A stretch of DNA of 64,000 bases from JADJNY01 sp046349615 (GTDB lineage Bacteria > Planctomycetota > UBA1135 > GCA-002686595): NCBI GenBank assembly GCA_046349615.1, contig JAXMBZ010000002.1, positions 372,001 through 436,000 of the forward strand, given 5' to 3'. Positions 1-10,244 of this stretch are shown piece after piece; the stretch's first letter is position 1, and each line of letters begins with the position of its first letter. The position numbers and the translations under genes are program-made. The notes below the pieces were generated by a model that saw only the letters and a program-made list of their open reading frames with translations, did not search any database and was not told the DNA's origin.

Positions 1-7
1 CGCATGG

Positions 8-1381
8 TCAGGCTCCACTCGGCGCCGATGCGCTCGGTTCGAGATCGAGCTCGTCCGCCTCGACGAACTCTCTCTCCGGTTCGTTGCGCGGGCCGAGCAC
101 GGCGAGCGGGAAGAGCCCGTAGAAGAAGAGCATCAACGGGTTCGGCCAGCCGACGATGCCGAAGCTCGTCGCGCTGTTGATCGCCGCGAGCACGAAGAGC
201 GCGAGCAGGAGCGTCCATGCGCCGCGCTCGGGGCCGGGGCGTCGCGCGCGCCTCCACGCGGCACGCAGCGCGATCCCGAAGATCGCGAGCACGGCGACGA
301 GGCCCGGCACGCCCATGTACAGCAGCGCGCCGAGGTAGGTGTTGTGCGCGTTCGTCCACGGGTGCCCCGCGTGCTCGAAGGCGCCGTGCTCGCCGAGGCG
401 CAGCCAACCTTGGCCGAGGAGCGGGTGCTGCGGCGCGGAGTCCGCGAGCAGGTGCGCCCAGAGCTCCGTGCGCCCGGTGCCGTTCTTGAGGTTCGCGACG
501 GAATCGCCGCGCAGGAACCAGCTCCCGATCGCGTCGACGCTCGCCACCGCGGCGACGAGCCCGCCCACGAGGAGCACGAGCGAAGTCGCCCACTGTCGCC
601 GCGTCGCGCCGAAGAGCGGGGACCAGAGCAGCGCTTCGCCGGCGACGGTCGCGATCATCGCGGTCCGGGAGCGCGCGAAGAGCAGCACACCGAAGGCGAG
701 GACGAGGCACACGAAGGGCAGGACGCGCTCGCGCGCGAAGCCCGCTTCGTGCTCGCGCGGCTCCTTGAGCTCCGCGGTCGCCCAGAGGGCGAGCAGCGCG
801 GCCGTCGTGCCGAGCGTCTCCGCGTTGATCAGGCGGTTGCCCATGCGCACGAGGCCCGTGTCGGCGACGTGCATCGCGAGCTCCGGCCGCATCACGGTGT
901 AGACGAGCGTGATCCCGAGCAGCGGCAGCAGCGCGACCGCGTGCCAGCGCAGGCGCGTGCGGAGCGTCGCGTCCTCGTCGGCCGACGTCGACCAGAGCAG
1001 CACGCCGAGCAGGACGAAGCCCGCGAGCTCGCCGAGGCGCAGCAGCGGGACGAGCGCGTCCTCGACGCCGACGAGCCCAAGGCATGCCCAGAGCAGGAGG
1101 AACACGACGGGCAGGAGCCGTCGTTCGCCGAACGCGCTCCACGCCGAGCGCCGCGGCAGCGTGAGGAGGAGCGCGAGCCCGGTCGCCGCGAGACGAACGA
1201 ACATCTTCGTCTGCGCCACGCCGGAGCCGAGCGCCTCCGCCGTCTGCGCGCCGTCGGCGAGGTCGAGCGTGACGAACGGCACGAAGCTCGCGTAGTACGC
1301 GAGCCACGCGAGCGAGCGCGCGCCGGACAACCACAGCGCGAGCAGGGTGCAGAGCGCGAGGGCGAGGAGTCCGCTCGTCAT
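8..1381 (-). CDS. O-antigen ligase family membrane protein
   Basis: Polytopic inner-membrane protein of 457 aa, probably an O-antigen ligase or Wzy-type polymerase that joins or transfers lipid-linked glycan repeat units at the periplasmic face. About ten hydrophobic segments are visible, with a large loop around residues 290-350 carrying NGTGRTELW, PLLGQGW and AHNTYLGALLYMG. Polar residues in this loop (Arg, His) are typical of the Wzy_C family. The ATG overlaps the stop of the upstream kinase gene by four bases (ATGA), so translation is probably coupled. It is the last gene of a four-gene minus-strand exopolysaccharide chain. Assignment to ligase rather than polymerase is not possible from sequence alone. 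Confidence 0.85.
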   Translation of the reverse strand: MTSGLLALALCTLLALWLSGARSLAWLAYYASFVPFVTLDLADGAQTAEALGSGVAQTKMFVRLAATGLALLLTLPRRSAWSAFGERRLLPVVFLLLWACLGLVGVEDALVPLLRLGELAGFVLLGVLLWSTSADEDATLRTRLRWHAVALLPLLGITLVYTVMRPELAMHVADTGLVRMGNRLINAETLGTTAALLALWATAELKEPREHEAGFARERVLPFVCLVLAFGVLLFARSRTAMIATVAGEALLWSPLFGATRRQWATSLVLLVGGLVAAVASVDAIGSWFLRGDSVANLKNGTGRTELWAHLLADSAPQHPLLGQGWLRLGEHGAFEHAGHPWTNAHNTYLGALLYMGVPGLVAVLAIFGIALRAAWRRARRPGPERGAWTLLLALFVLAAINSATSFGIVGWPNPLMLFFYGLFPLAVLGPRNEPEREFVEADELDLEPSASAPSGA

Positions 1382-2598
1382 GCGGCGTGCTCCTTGCGCG
1401 CGAGGCGGCGCACGGCGTGCGCGGCGAGCTCCAGGCGTGCGCTGCGCTGCCAACCGGCTTGGACGAACGGGGAGGGGTGCTCGCGCTCGCGCAGCTCGTC
1501 GCGCAGGCCGAGGTCGAGCGTCCAGTGCGCGAGCGCGCGTTCGAACCCGGCGGGGAAGAGCCGCGCGGCGTACGGAGCGAGGCGGGCGCGCGCGTGCGCA
1601 GCGAGCGCGGCGTGCGGGACGCGCTCGACGAGGATCGCGTGCTGGAGGACGAAGTGGAGCGCGTCGTGGCCGAGCGGTGCCGCGTCGAGCGCGTGCTCCC
1701 AGTCGAACGCGCCGAGGCCGTCCGGCCCGAGGACGGCGTTCCACGGCGTGAAGTCGCCGTGCGCGAACGAGCAGGCGACGCGGTCCCCGCGTTCGTGCTC
1801 CTCGAGGACGCGCGCGAGCTCCGCGTAGGTCTCGAGCGCGGCGCGATCGAGCGGAGTGGTCGCGCTCACGCCGGGCCGCGCGGGGACGGACGCGAGCGCA
1901 GCGAGTCGCGCGTGCGCGGAGCGGTGCGCGGGGAGGTCCGTCGCAGAGAACTCGACGCGCGTGCGCTCGGTGAGTTCGGCGAGGAACGCCGCGTGCGCGG
2001 CACCGAAGGCCGCGGGCGCGCGCCCGCCGTGCAGAGCGGACTGGACGAGCACGGTCGCGCGCTCTGCGTCCTCGAAGCCGAGCACGCGCGGCACGTGGAC
2101 GCCGTGGTGCGCGAGCTGCGCGAGGGCGTCGTGCTCGCGGCGGACGAGCGCGCGCGCGGCAAGGGAGTCCGCGACCTTCGCGAAGGCGACGACGCGACCG
2201 TTCGGCGACACGAGCTGGACGATCGTCTTCTGGTCGCGGCCCGGCACGCCGGAAGCTGCGTTGCACGCGAGGCCGCGCGGGAGCCCCGGGAAACGCTCCG
2301 CGGGATCGACGACTCGCGCCGCGGCGACGCGCGCGCGCGCGAAGCGTCCGTGGAGCCCGACGCGCGCGCTCGCGCCGACGACGCGCGTCGCGAGGCGCGT
2401 GACGAAGCGCCCGCGCGGCAGGAGCGCGGTCCCGGCGCGGAACACCGCGGGGTTCGCGGCGTCGAGCAGGACCCAGCCGCCGCCCGTGCCCGGGAAGCGG
2501 AGGAAGCGCGCTCCGCCCGTCCGCGGCGCGTCGGCGGCGTCGCTCTCGGCGCCGAGGAACGCCGCGAGGAGCGGCGGGAGTCGTTCGTCGCGCTTCAC
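1378..2598 (-). CDS. Aminoglycoside phosphotransferase-like (APH/choline kinase fold) protein
   Basis: A 406-aa cytoplasmic kinase-fold protein. The Brenner-type catalytic motif HGDFTPWN lies near residue 280, followed about 20 residues later by the metal-binding DWE of AFDWEHALD. The GTG start is chosen because it is preceded by GGAGGAG and overlaps the upstream stop as GTGA; upstream in-frame ATGs lie inside the neighbouring gene. The N-terminal 130 residues have no recognised fold. Its place between a thymidylate-kinase-like protein and an O-antigen ligase suggests it phosphorylates a sugar, lipid or amino-alcohol used in glycan assembly. The substrate is unknown and antibiotic resistance is unlikely from context. 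Confidence 0.8.
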   Translation of the reverse strand: MKRDERLPPLLAAFLGAESDAADAPRTGGARFLRFPGTGGGWVLLDAANPAVFRAGTALLPRGRFVTRLATRVVGASARVGLHGRFARARVAAARVVDPAERFPGLPRGLACNAASGVPGRDQKTIVQLVSPNGRVVAFAKVADSLAARALVRREHDALAQLAHHGVHVPRVLGFEDAERATVLVQSALHGGRAPAAFGAAHAAFLAELTERTRVEFSATDLPAHRSAHARLAALASVPARPGVSATTPLDRAALETYAELARVLEEHERGDRVACSFAHGDFTPWNAVLGPDGLGAFDWEHALDAAPLGHDALHFVLQHAILVERVPHAALAAHARARLAPYAARLFPAGFERALAHWTLDLGLRDELREREHPSPFVQAGWQRSARLELAAHAVRRLARKEHAA

Positions 2599-4043
2599 GC
2601 TCGCTCCTCCGCGAAGAGGTCGCACAGGACGGCGTCGACGGCTTCCTGCACGGTGCCCGAGGTGTCGACGCGGCGCGCGCGCGGGTGCGACGCGGCGAGC
2701 GCGGCGTAGCGCTCGAGCTGGAGCGCGCTCTCGCTCTCGCTGAGCTCCTGCTTGCGCGCGCGGATCGCCGCGAGCGGCGCGAGGCAGACGTAGAGTCGGT
2801 CGGGCGTCGGCACGAGCGCGCAGATCGGACGGAGGAGCGCGCTGTCGCGGCGGATGCGCGAGCGGAGCGGATCGACGAGGTAGTCGTGCGCGTAGCGGTC
2901 GAACGCGACGATCGACGCCGCGCGCCGCAGCGGCAGCACTCGCGCGAAATACCCGAGCGTCCAGTCCGCGGCGTACCAGAGGGCGCGCAGGTTCGAACCG
3001 AGCGCGCCGGAAGGCCGCGCGCGGTGCGGGTCCTTCATGTCGTCGAGCGAGTACGTCGTGCGTCCGCCGTGGAGGAGCGCGTTGAGCTGGGGGAGGAGCT
3101 TCGGCCGCAGGTGGAACGCATGCACGTTCCTCGCACCGAACGCCGTTCGCAGTTCCGTGAGCACGCCGTCGAGCACGGTCGACTTGCCGCTTCCGTCCGT
3201 TCCGAGCAGCGCGAAGAAGCGCCCGCGCGGACGGAAGAGCGGAGCGATTCGCGCGTGGTGGACGTGCGCGAGGGCGCCCGCGAGCGACGCGAGCGGCCGG
3301 CGCGCGAAGGAGCGCGTCCAGAGCGCGCGGCGCAGTGTTCGGACGGAGAGCGCGCGCTCGACGGGCCCGCGCTCCGCGGCGTCGGCGATCGCGTGCGCGA
3401 GCCGCGGACCGAACGGCCGCGCGAGCTCGCGCTCCACGGCCGCACGATCGCGCGCGAGCGCAGCGCGCAGCTCCGCGGCGTGGCGCTCGGGCGTCGTCCC
3501 GCCGGAGAGCAGCGCGCCGAGCGCGTTCGCGCTGGCGGCGATCTCGGGCGCGGGGCGGCGCAGGCCGTGCACGAGCTCCGTTCGAGCGAGCGCGTGCTCC
3601 GCGTCCATCCACGGCACGCCGAAGCACGCCTCCCAACGGTGCAGATCGAGCCCGAAGAAGGCGTGGCGTCCGGGCCCCTCGTGCGCGTGGAACTGGAGCT
3701 GCTCGAGGAAGCCCGCGCGGCGGTGCTCCCACGTCGAGACGCCGTGCGCGCGCGCGAGCGAGCGCGCGAGGCTCGCCACGCGGTCGGCGTCGTCCGGATG
3801 GACGAGCAGGTCGAGGTCGCGGCCGGGACCAGGCGAGGGGAACGAGTCGTGCCCGCGCAGCACGCACCAGCGGAGACGCTCGCGCTCGAGCTCGGCGGCG
3901 AACGCGCGGAGGAACCGCTCGCGCCGGCCGTCGGCGACGTCCACGGGCGCGACCTCTCCGTGCGCGGCGGGCGCCGCGGACGCGACGTCCCCGCGCGCGG
4001 TGAGCGCGGGGGCGTCCGGTGCGATGCACGTGCCGAGGCGCAT
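2595..4043 (-). CDS. Nucleotidyltransferase-like plus thymidylate-kinase-like P-loop protein
   Basis: A two-domain protein of 482 aa. The N-terminal part (about residues 45-190) resembles a nucleotidyltransferase-superfamily domain, with RDLDLLVHPDDADRV near residue 74. The C-terminal part (about 270-482) is a P-loop kinase with FALLGTDGSGKSTVLDGVL near residue 279, a DRYAHDYLVDP lid-side motif and LYVCLAPLAAIRARK. Thymidylate-kinase-like proteins of this layout recur in surface polysaccharide clusters, where their substrate is unknown. The ATG follows CGGAG and begins 14 bases before the preceding stop codon's end, giving an 11-bp gap to the Wzz/BY-kinase gene. A housekeeping Tmk role is unlikely because the protein is twice the usual length. 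Confidence 0.75.
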   Translation of the reverse strand: MRLGTCIAPDAPALTARGDVASAAPAAHGEVAPVDVADGRRERFLRAFAAELERERLRWCVLRGHDSFPSPGPGRDLDLLVHPDDADRVASLARSLARAHGVSTWEHRRAGFLEQLQFHAHEGPGRHAFFGLDLHRWEACFGVPWMDAEHALARTELVHGLRRPAPEIAASANALGALLSGGTTPERHAAELRAALARDRAAVERELARPFGPRLAHAIADAAERGPVERALSVRTLRRALWTRSFARRPLASLAGALAHVHHARIAPLFRPRGRFFALLGTDGSGKSTVLDGVLTELRTAFGARNVHAFHLRPKLLPQLNALLHGGRTTYSLDDMKDPHRARPSGALGSNLRALWYAADWTLGYFARVLPLRRAASIVAFDRYAHDYLVDPLRSRIRRDSALLRPICALVPTPDRLYVCLAPLAAIRARKQELSESESALQLERYAALAASHPRARRVDTSGTVQEAVDAVLCDLFAEERA

Positions 4044-4054
4044 GCGGAGCTCCG

Positions 4055-6952
4055 TCAGCGCGCGCGCTCCGTCGCGGTGCGCTTCGTGCCGGTGCGCTTC
4101 GTCCCGTAGCCGTATCCGTATGCGCCGCCGCCGTAGTAGCCGGAGCCCGCGCTCCGCGACGGCCGCACGGCGTTCAACACGACGCCGCCGACGCGCGTGC
4201 CGGCGCGCGCGAGCTTGCGCGTCGTCGTCGCGAGCGCTTCGCGGTGCACTCCGCCGGCGCGGTACACGAGGAGCACGAGGTCGAGCTCGCGCGCCAGGAT
4301 CTCCGCGTCCGCGACCGCGAGCGCGGGCGGCAGGTCGAACACGACGAGGTCGTAGCTCGCCTTCCACTCCTCGAGCAGCTCGGTCGCGCGCGGGCCGCGG
4401 AGCAGCTCGCTCGGCGACGCGTGCGGATCGCCCGCGCACAGGAGGTCGAGGCCCTCGTGGCCGCTCGCGCGGACGCACTCGCGCCAGGCGGCGCGGCCTT
4501 CGAGCACCTCGCCGAGTCCGGGGGTGAGCTGGAGGTCGAACGTCGTGTGCACGGTCGGCTTGCGCATGTCGGCGTCGACGAGCAGCACGCGCGTGCGCGG
4601 CCCCGCGAACGAGAGCGCGAGGTTGACGTTCGTCGTGCTCTTGCCTTCGCCCGGCGCGCACGAGGTGCACGCGAGCGTGCGCAAGGACTCTCCGCCGTCG
4701 CGGGCGAAGCGCAGGCTCTCGCGCACGGAGCGGTAGGCTTCCGAGAGCGGTCCGTCGGGGTCGTCGCGCTGGGGGAGGAACGTGCCGCGCGGCTTGAGCG
4801 CGCGCAGCGCGCCGCGGCGGAAGTCCGGGATCGCGCCGAACACGGAGAGGCCCGTCGCGTCCTCGACCTCGGCCTGCGTGTGGACGGCGCCGGAGAACGA
4901 CTGCCGCACGAAGCACGCGAGCAAGCCGAGCCCGAGCCCGGCAAACAGCGCGAGCGAGAAGTCGAAGAAGAGCCGGGGCGCGTGCCGCGACTCCGGCGGG
5001 ATCGCGGGGTCGATCAAGATCGCGGAGGGGAGCGTCGCCGCGGCGCTGAGCTGCGCCTGCTGGCGGCTCTCGAGGAGCAGCTTGACGACGCTCGCGTGCG
5101 CTTCGCGGCGGCGGAGCGGCTCGGCGACGGCGCGCTCGTGCTCCGGGAGCTTCGCGAGCTCGGCCTCGAGCGCCTTCGCCTCGCCCGCGAGGCCTTCCGC
5201 CTGCGTGCGCAAGCTCTCGATGCGCGCGTGGAGGTTCTTGGAGACGCGGCGTGTGAGCTCCGCGAGCGCGCCGTCGATGTGCGCGCGCTCCTCGGCCGGC
5301 CAGGCGGCGAGCGAGTCGGAGTAGCGCTTCGCGAGCGCCGCGCGGTCGTCGAGCGCGAGCCGCAGTCCGGCTGCGAGGCTCGCGAGCCGGGCGCCGAGCT
5401 TCGCTTGGAGGTCCGTGCGGGTGCTCTCGAGCTGGAGCCAGCGCGGGTTCTCGGGCGTGATGTCGCCGGAGAGCGCGGAGAGCTCCGCGTCGACGCGGGC
5501 GATCTCCTCGAGGAACTGCTTCGTGCTCGCGTCGAGCTCGGCGAGCTTCGGCGACTCGGCGAAGAGCCGCACCAGCGCGTCCGCGTCGCCGCCTTCGAGG
5601 GCCTTCGCCGCGGCGTCGAGCGCGTCGAGTTCCGCGCGCGCGTCGTGCTCGGCGAGGTCGAGCTCGTCGAGCTTCGCGCGCAGGAGCGACTTCGTCGGTC
5701 CAGCATCGCTGCGCTCGAGCGCGAGCGCCTGTCCGCCGAGACGGCCGATCTCCTCGATGTAGGAGAGCGAGACGAGGTCCGGGAGCTCGCGCGAGAGGCG
5801 CGCGAGTCCGTCGGCGTCGCCGCGATCGAGGCGCTCGGCGGCCTCCGTGAGCGCGACGGTCGCGAGCTCGCAGCGTGCGCGTTCGGATTCGAGCTCGGCC
5901 GTCCGCTTCAACAGCGTCTCGGCGGAAGCGCTGACGAGGATCACGGAGGGGTTCGCCTGCTGGAGCGCGACGACCTCGCGTTCGGCCTCGGCGAGGAGCT
6001 CCTTCTGCTCGGCGAGCTGCTCGTCGACGAACTCGATCGTGCGCGTCGCGCGCGAGCGTCCGAGGCGGATGCTGCGCAGGAGGTAGTTGTGCGCGAGCGC
6101 GTTCGCGAACTCCGCGGCGCGGTCGGGGTCGGAGTCCGAGACCGTCAGGCGGATGACGCCGCTGTTGCGGCTCGTCTCCTCGACCTCGACCTTGCCGAGG
6201 TAGTCGTCGACCGCCGAGTCGAGCGGACGGCGCTCGACGAGGTGCGTCGTGCCCGCGTACTCGCCGACGGCCTCGAACTCGAAACGCGCGCCGTGGTATT
6301 CGATGGGACGGCGCGGCGCGTAGTCGAACTCCTGCGCGTCCTGGTCGGGGAGGCCCTTCCGGCCGGGGAGCGAGAGCCGCACGCGGTGTCCGTTCGCGTC
6401 TTCCGGGAACGCGACGCGCACGCGCGTGGGCGCATCGGGCGTCGCGGAGTCGACGCGGGCGAAGAGTCGCGCCGCGCGCGGTTTCGCGAGGCCCACGGCG
6501 CACGCGAGGTCGCGGAAGGGAGCACGGTCCTCGCACTCGACGCGCGTCACGAGCCCGAGCTCGCGCGGCCCTTCCATCCTGAAATCGTCGGGGCGCGTGG
6601 GGGAGAACGCTCGATCGTGCGCGGGCCACGTCGCGGGATCGGAGATCGTCGCCTCGACCATCGCGCGCGAGCGGAGGATCGCCATCTCGCCTTCCGCGGC
6701 GGGCGCGCTCGTCAGGGCGGCGAGATCGCCGAGCACGCCCTTCGACGTGCCGTCCTGCTCGAGCTTCAGCGTCGCCTGCGTCTTGTAGACGGGTGGGCGC
6801 GTCGAGGACCACGCCAGTCCCCCGGCGAGCACGAGCAGCGTCGTGCCGAGCGCGACGAAGCGGTGGCGTTCGAGGATCGCTGCGAGATCGGCGAGGTCGA
6901 GGGTGTCCGTTTCGCGGTTCGAGCGGCGCGAGGTGCGACGAGATTCGGTCAT
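4055..6952 (-). CDS. Wzz-type polysaccharide copolymerase fused to BY-kinase
   Basis: Single-chain chain-length regulator and bacterial tyrosine kinase of 965 aa, anchored in the inner membrane. The first membrane segment is near residues 33-49 (FVALGTTLLVLAGGLAW). A periplasmic region with long coiled coils spans about 300-640, and a second membrane segment lies near 655-680. The cytoplasmic kinase has Walker A CAPGEGKSTTNV (about 765-776), Walker A' LLVDADMRKP and Walker B DLVVFDLPP. The C-terminus carries a tyrosine cluster (SGYYGGGAYGYGYG), the expected autophosphorylation tail. The listed start is the first ATG that precedes the membrane segment. It heads the minus-strand chain and diverges from the sugar transferase gene. 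Confidence 0.92.
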   Translation of the reverse strand: MTESRRTSRRSNRETDTLDLADLAAILERHRFVALGTTLLVLAGGLAWSSTRPPVYKTQATLKLEQDGTSKGVLGDLAALTSAPAAEGEMAILRSRAMVEATISDPATWPAHDRAFSPTRPDDFRMEGPRELGLVTRVECEDRAPFRDLACAVGLAKPRAARLFARVDSATPDAPTRVRVAFPEDANGHRVRLSLPGRKGLPDQDAQEFDYAPRRPIEYHGARFEFEAVGEYAGTTHLVERRPLDSAVDDYLGKVEVEETSRNSGVIRLTVSDSDPDRAAEFANALAHNYLLRSIRLGRSRATRTIEFVDEQLAEQKELLAEAEREVVALQQANPSVILVSASAETLLKRTAELESERARCELATVALTEAAERLDRGDADGLARLSRELPDLVSLSYIEEIGRLGGQALALERSDAGPTKSLLRAKLDELDLAEHDARAELDALDAAAKALEGGDADALVRLFAESPKLAELDASTKQFLEEIARVDAELSALSGDITPENPRWLQLESTRTDLQAKLGARLASLAAGLRLALDDRAALAKRYSDSLAAWPAEERAHIDGALAELTRRVSKNLHARIESLRTQAEGLAGEAKALEAELAKLPEHERAVAEPLRRREAHASVVKLLLESRQQAQLSAAATLPSAILIDPAIPPESRHAPRLFFDFSLALFAGLGLGLLACFVRQSFSGAVHTQAEVEDATGLSVFGAIPDFRRGALRALKPRGTFLPQRDDPDGPLSEAYRSVRESLRFARDGGESLRTLACTSCAPGEGKSTTNVNLALSFAGPRTRVLLVDADMRKPTVHTTFDLQLTPGLGEVLEGRAAWRECVRASGHEGLDLLCAGDPHASPSELLRGPRATELLEEWKASYDLVVFDLPPALAVADAEILARELDLVLLVYRAGGVHREALATTTRKLARAGTRVGGVVLNAVRPSRSAGSGYYGGGAYGYGYGTKRTGTKRTATERAR

Positions 6953-7115
6953 GGGGGAGGCGCGTGGAGTGGGAGTGCGGGTGTCCCTTCTTCGTCGCGA
7001 ACGAATCTGCGCACGAGCGCCCGGCGACCTCGCGCGACGGGCTCCCGCGCGTGAGACCAGCGCACACGAACGTCTCGATATCCGCGTCCTTAAATGCGTT
7101 CGACCTGGAGGCCCG
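6953..7115. promoter_or_regulatory. Divergent intergenic region of the exopolysaccharide module
   Basis: This 163-bp region separates the divergent Wzz/BY-kinase and sugar transferase genes and must carry both promoters. The only AT-rich patch is around 7089-7096 (CTTAAATG), a possible -10 for the plus gene. A Shine-Dalgarno GGAGG precedes the plus-strand ATG at 7116. No clear -35 element is seen. Confidence 0.4.
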
Positions 7116-8021
7116 ATGACGGCGTGCCCCGCGTCCGTCTTCTCCACGACGGAGCGCACGTCGTTCCCCATGCCGCACTCCACCCTTGCGCGGCGCGCTT
7201 CCGGCGCGTCCGTCGTCGAACTCCGTCGTCCCGCGCCGATCGACTGGGACGCCTGCGCTCCGCGCGGCGTCTACGCGCGCTTCGGCCGCCCGTGTCTCGA
7301 CCTCGCGCTCATCGCGAGCACCTTCGTGCCCGTCGTCGCGCTCGGCGCGCTCGTCGGCGCCGCGAACCTCGTCGCGTTCCGCGACCCCCGCAAGGTGTTC
7401 TACGTGCAGCCGCGCGTCGGGCTCCGCGGACGCACGTTCCACATCGTGAAGTTCCGCACGATGCGCGAGCCGCGGCGCGATGCGCACGCGTCGTGGTCGA
7501 GCGGCGAGGACGTGGCGCGCGTCACGCGGCTCGGCCGCTTCCTGCGCAGCACGCACCTCGACGAACTCCCGCAGTTCGTCAACATCCTGCGCGGCGAGAT
7601 GAGCTTCATCGGGCCGCGCCCCGAGATGGTCGAGGTCGAGGAGTGGGCGAGCGAGCGCATCCCCGGCTTCTCGCGCCGGCTCGTCCTCCGTCCGGGCATC
7701 ACGGGCTACGCGCAGATCACGCAGGGCTACACCGGCCGCTGCGAGCGCGCGTACGCGGAGAAGCTCTCGATCAACGACGAGTACCTCCGGCGGCTCTCCC
7801 TCACGACCGACCTCGGGATCCTCGCGCGCACGGCCGTCTGGATGGTGCTCGGCCGCGGCTGGCGCTGGCGCCAGCAGGGCGCGCGCGCCGCGGGCGGGAC
7901 GAGCGCCGCGGCCCGGCGGGTGCGGTTCGTTCGGCTCCGCGCAGCGCGTCCGCGCGTGTTCGCGTCGAATCCGGGACGGGATTCGGAGTTTGCGCTCGGC
8001 GCGGCGGCCGAACGCCGATAG
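7116..8021 (+). CDS. Undecaprenyl-phosphate sugar transferase (bacterial sugar transferase family)
   Basis: Initiating glycosyl-1-phosphate transferase of 301 aa that loads the first sugar of the repeat unit onto undecaprenyl phosphate at the inner membrane. One membrane segment (about residues 62-85) precedes the conserved catalytic domain: YVQPRVGLRGRTFHIVKFRTM (about 97-114 onward), THLDELPQFVNILRGEMSFI, GPRPEM and the LRPGITGYAQI motif. This is the short, monotopic form without four extra N-terminal helices. The ATG at 7116 is chosen for its GGAGG seven bases upstream. The last 45 residues are Arg/Ala-rich and lack family similarity. Together with the divergent chain it forms a Wzx/Wzy-type module from which the flippase and glycosyltransferases are absent here. 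Confidence 0.92.
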   Translation: MTACPASVFSTTERTSFPMPHSTLARRASGASVVELRRPAPIDWDACAPRGVYARFGRPCLDLALIASTFVPVVALGALVGAANLVAFRDPRKVFYVQPRVGLRGRTFHIVKFRTMREPRRDAHASWSSGEDVARVTRLGRFLRSTHLDELPQFVNILRGEMSFIGPRPEMVEVEEWASERIPGFSRRLVLRPGITGYAQITQGYTGRCERAYAEKLSINDEYLRRLSLTTDLGILARTAVWMVLGRGWRWRQQGARAAGGTSAAARRVRFVRLRAARPRVFASNPGRDSEFALGAAAERR

Positions 8022-8463
8022 TCTTTTCCAGCGCGTGCGCCGCCGGCACCGCGCGATCGGCTCGAGACGAGCCCTTCGCCGGACGTCCGCCGGGTGCGCG
8101 CGGTCGGACTCCAGGAGCGCGGCGCGACGTCGTGCCCGGGACGGCTCGGCCGTCCCAGAGTCTGAATCGTACGGATCGTCCGTACTCGAGATCCCACGGA
8201 GCGAAGCGCGTCTCCAGCGCCCGCGCGCCCGGTCGAACCGGATGCACGCGGCCCACGCGGAGATCCCCTCCACACCACGGCCTTCCGGCGCGCTTCCCGC
8301 GCAGGCCGAGCGAGCGGTCACGCCGCGCGTCGTCGCGACGCGCATGGACCGCCGACTGCGGCACGCAGTCGCATCCACTCCACGTCGGCCCGTGCTCCGC
8401 CGACGCTCGCGCGCTTCGAACGCGCGCGTTCGCTTTCTGGACCGCCCCGCTGGGGCGCTCACG
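8022..8463 (+). other. 442-bp region upstream of the DEAD-box helicase
   Basis: No convincing gene is seen. The frame of the helicase stays open upstream to 7990, but the translation is Arg-rich and lacks similarity to helicases, so it is read as non-coding. A perfect 7-bp inverted repeat with a 3-nt loop (GTACGGA TCG TCCGTAC) lies at 8169-8185. A long structured leader would fit a cold-regulated RNA helicase, but this is inference. Confidence 0.4.
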
Positions 8464-10176
<1,713 letters not shown>

Positions 10177-10181
10177 AACGC

Positions 10182-10209
10182 GCGCGGGCGTCCGGTGGGA
10201 CGCCCGCGC
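10182..10209. terminator. Bidirectional hairpin between convergent genes
   Basis: A perfect 12-bp stem (10182-10193 with 10198-10209) closed by GGTG lies between the helicase stop and the stop of the converging beta-helix gene. No T tract follows on either strand, so it is a stem-only terminator candidate or an mRNA 3'-end stabiliser. Confidence 0.6.
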
Positions 10210-10244
10210 CACACACGTCGCTCGCGCGCGTCGCGCGCGGCGGC

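Noticed and set aside
1378..2598. Aminoglycoside resistance gene
   Set aside because: The APH fold is broad, the N-terminal part differs, and the context is polysaccharide synthesis.
7990..8463. In-frame N-terminal extension of the DEAD-box helicase
   Set aside because: The extension is Arg-rich, has no helicase similarity, and the family N-terminus matches the ATG at 8464.
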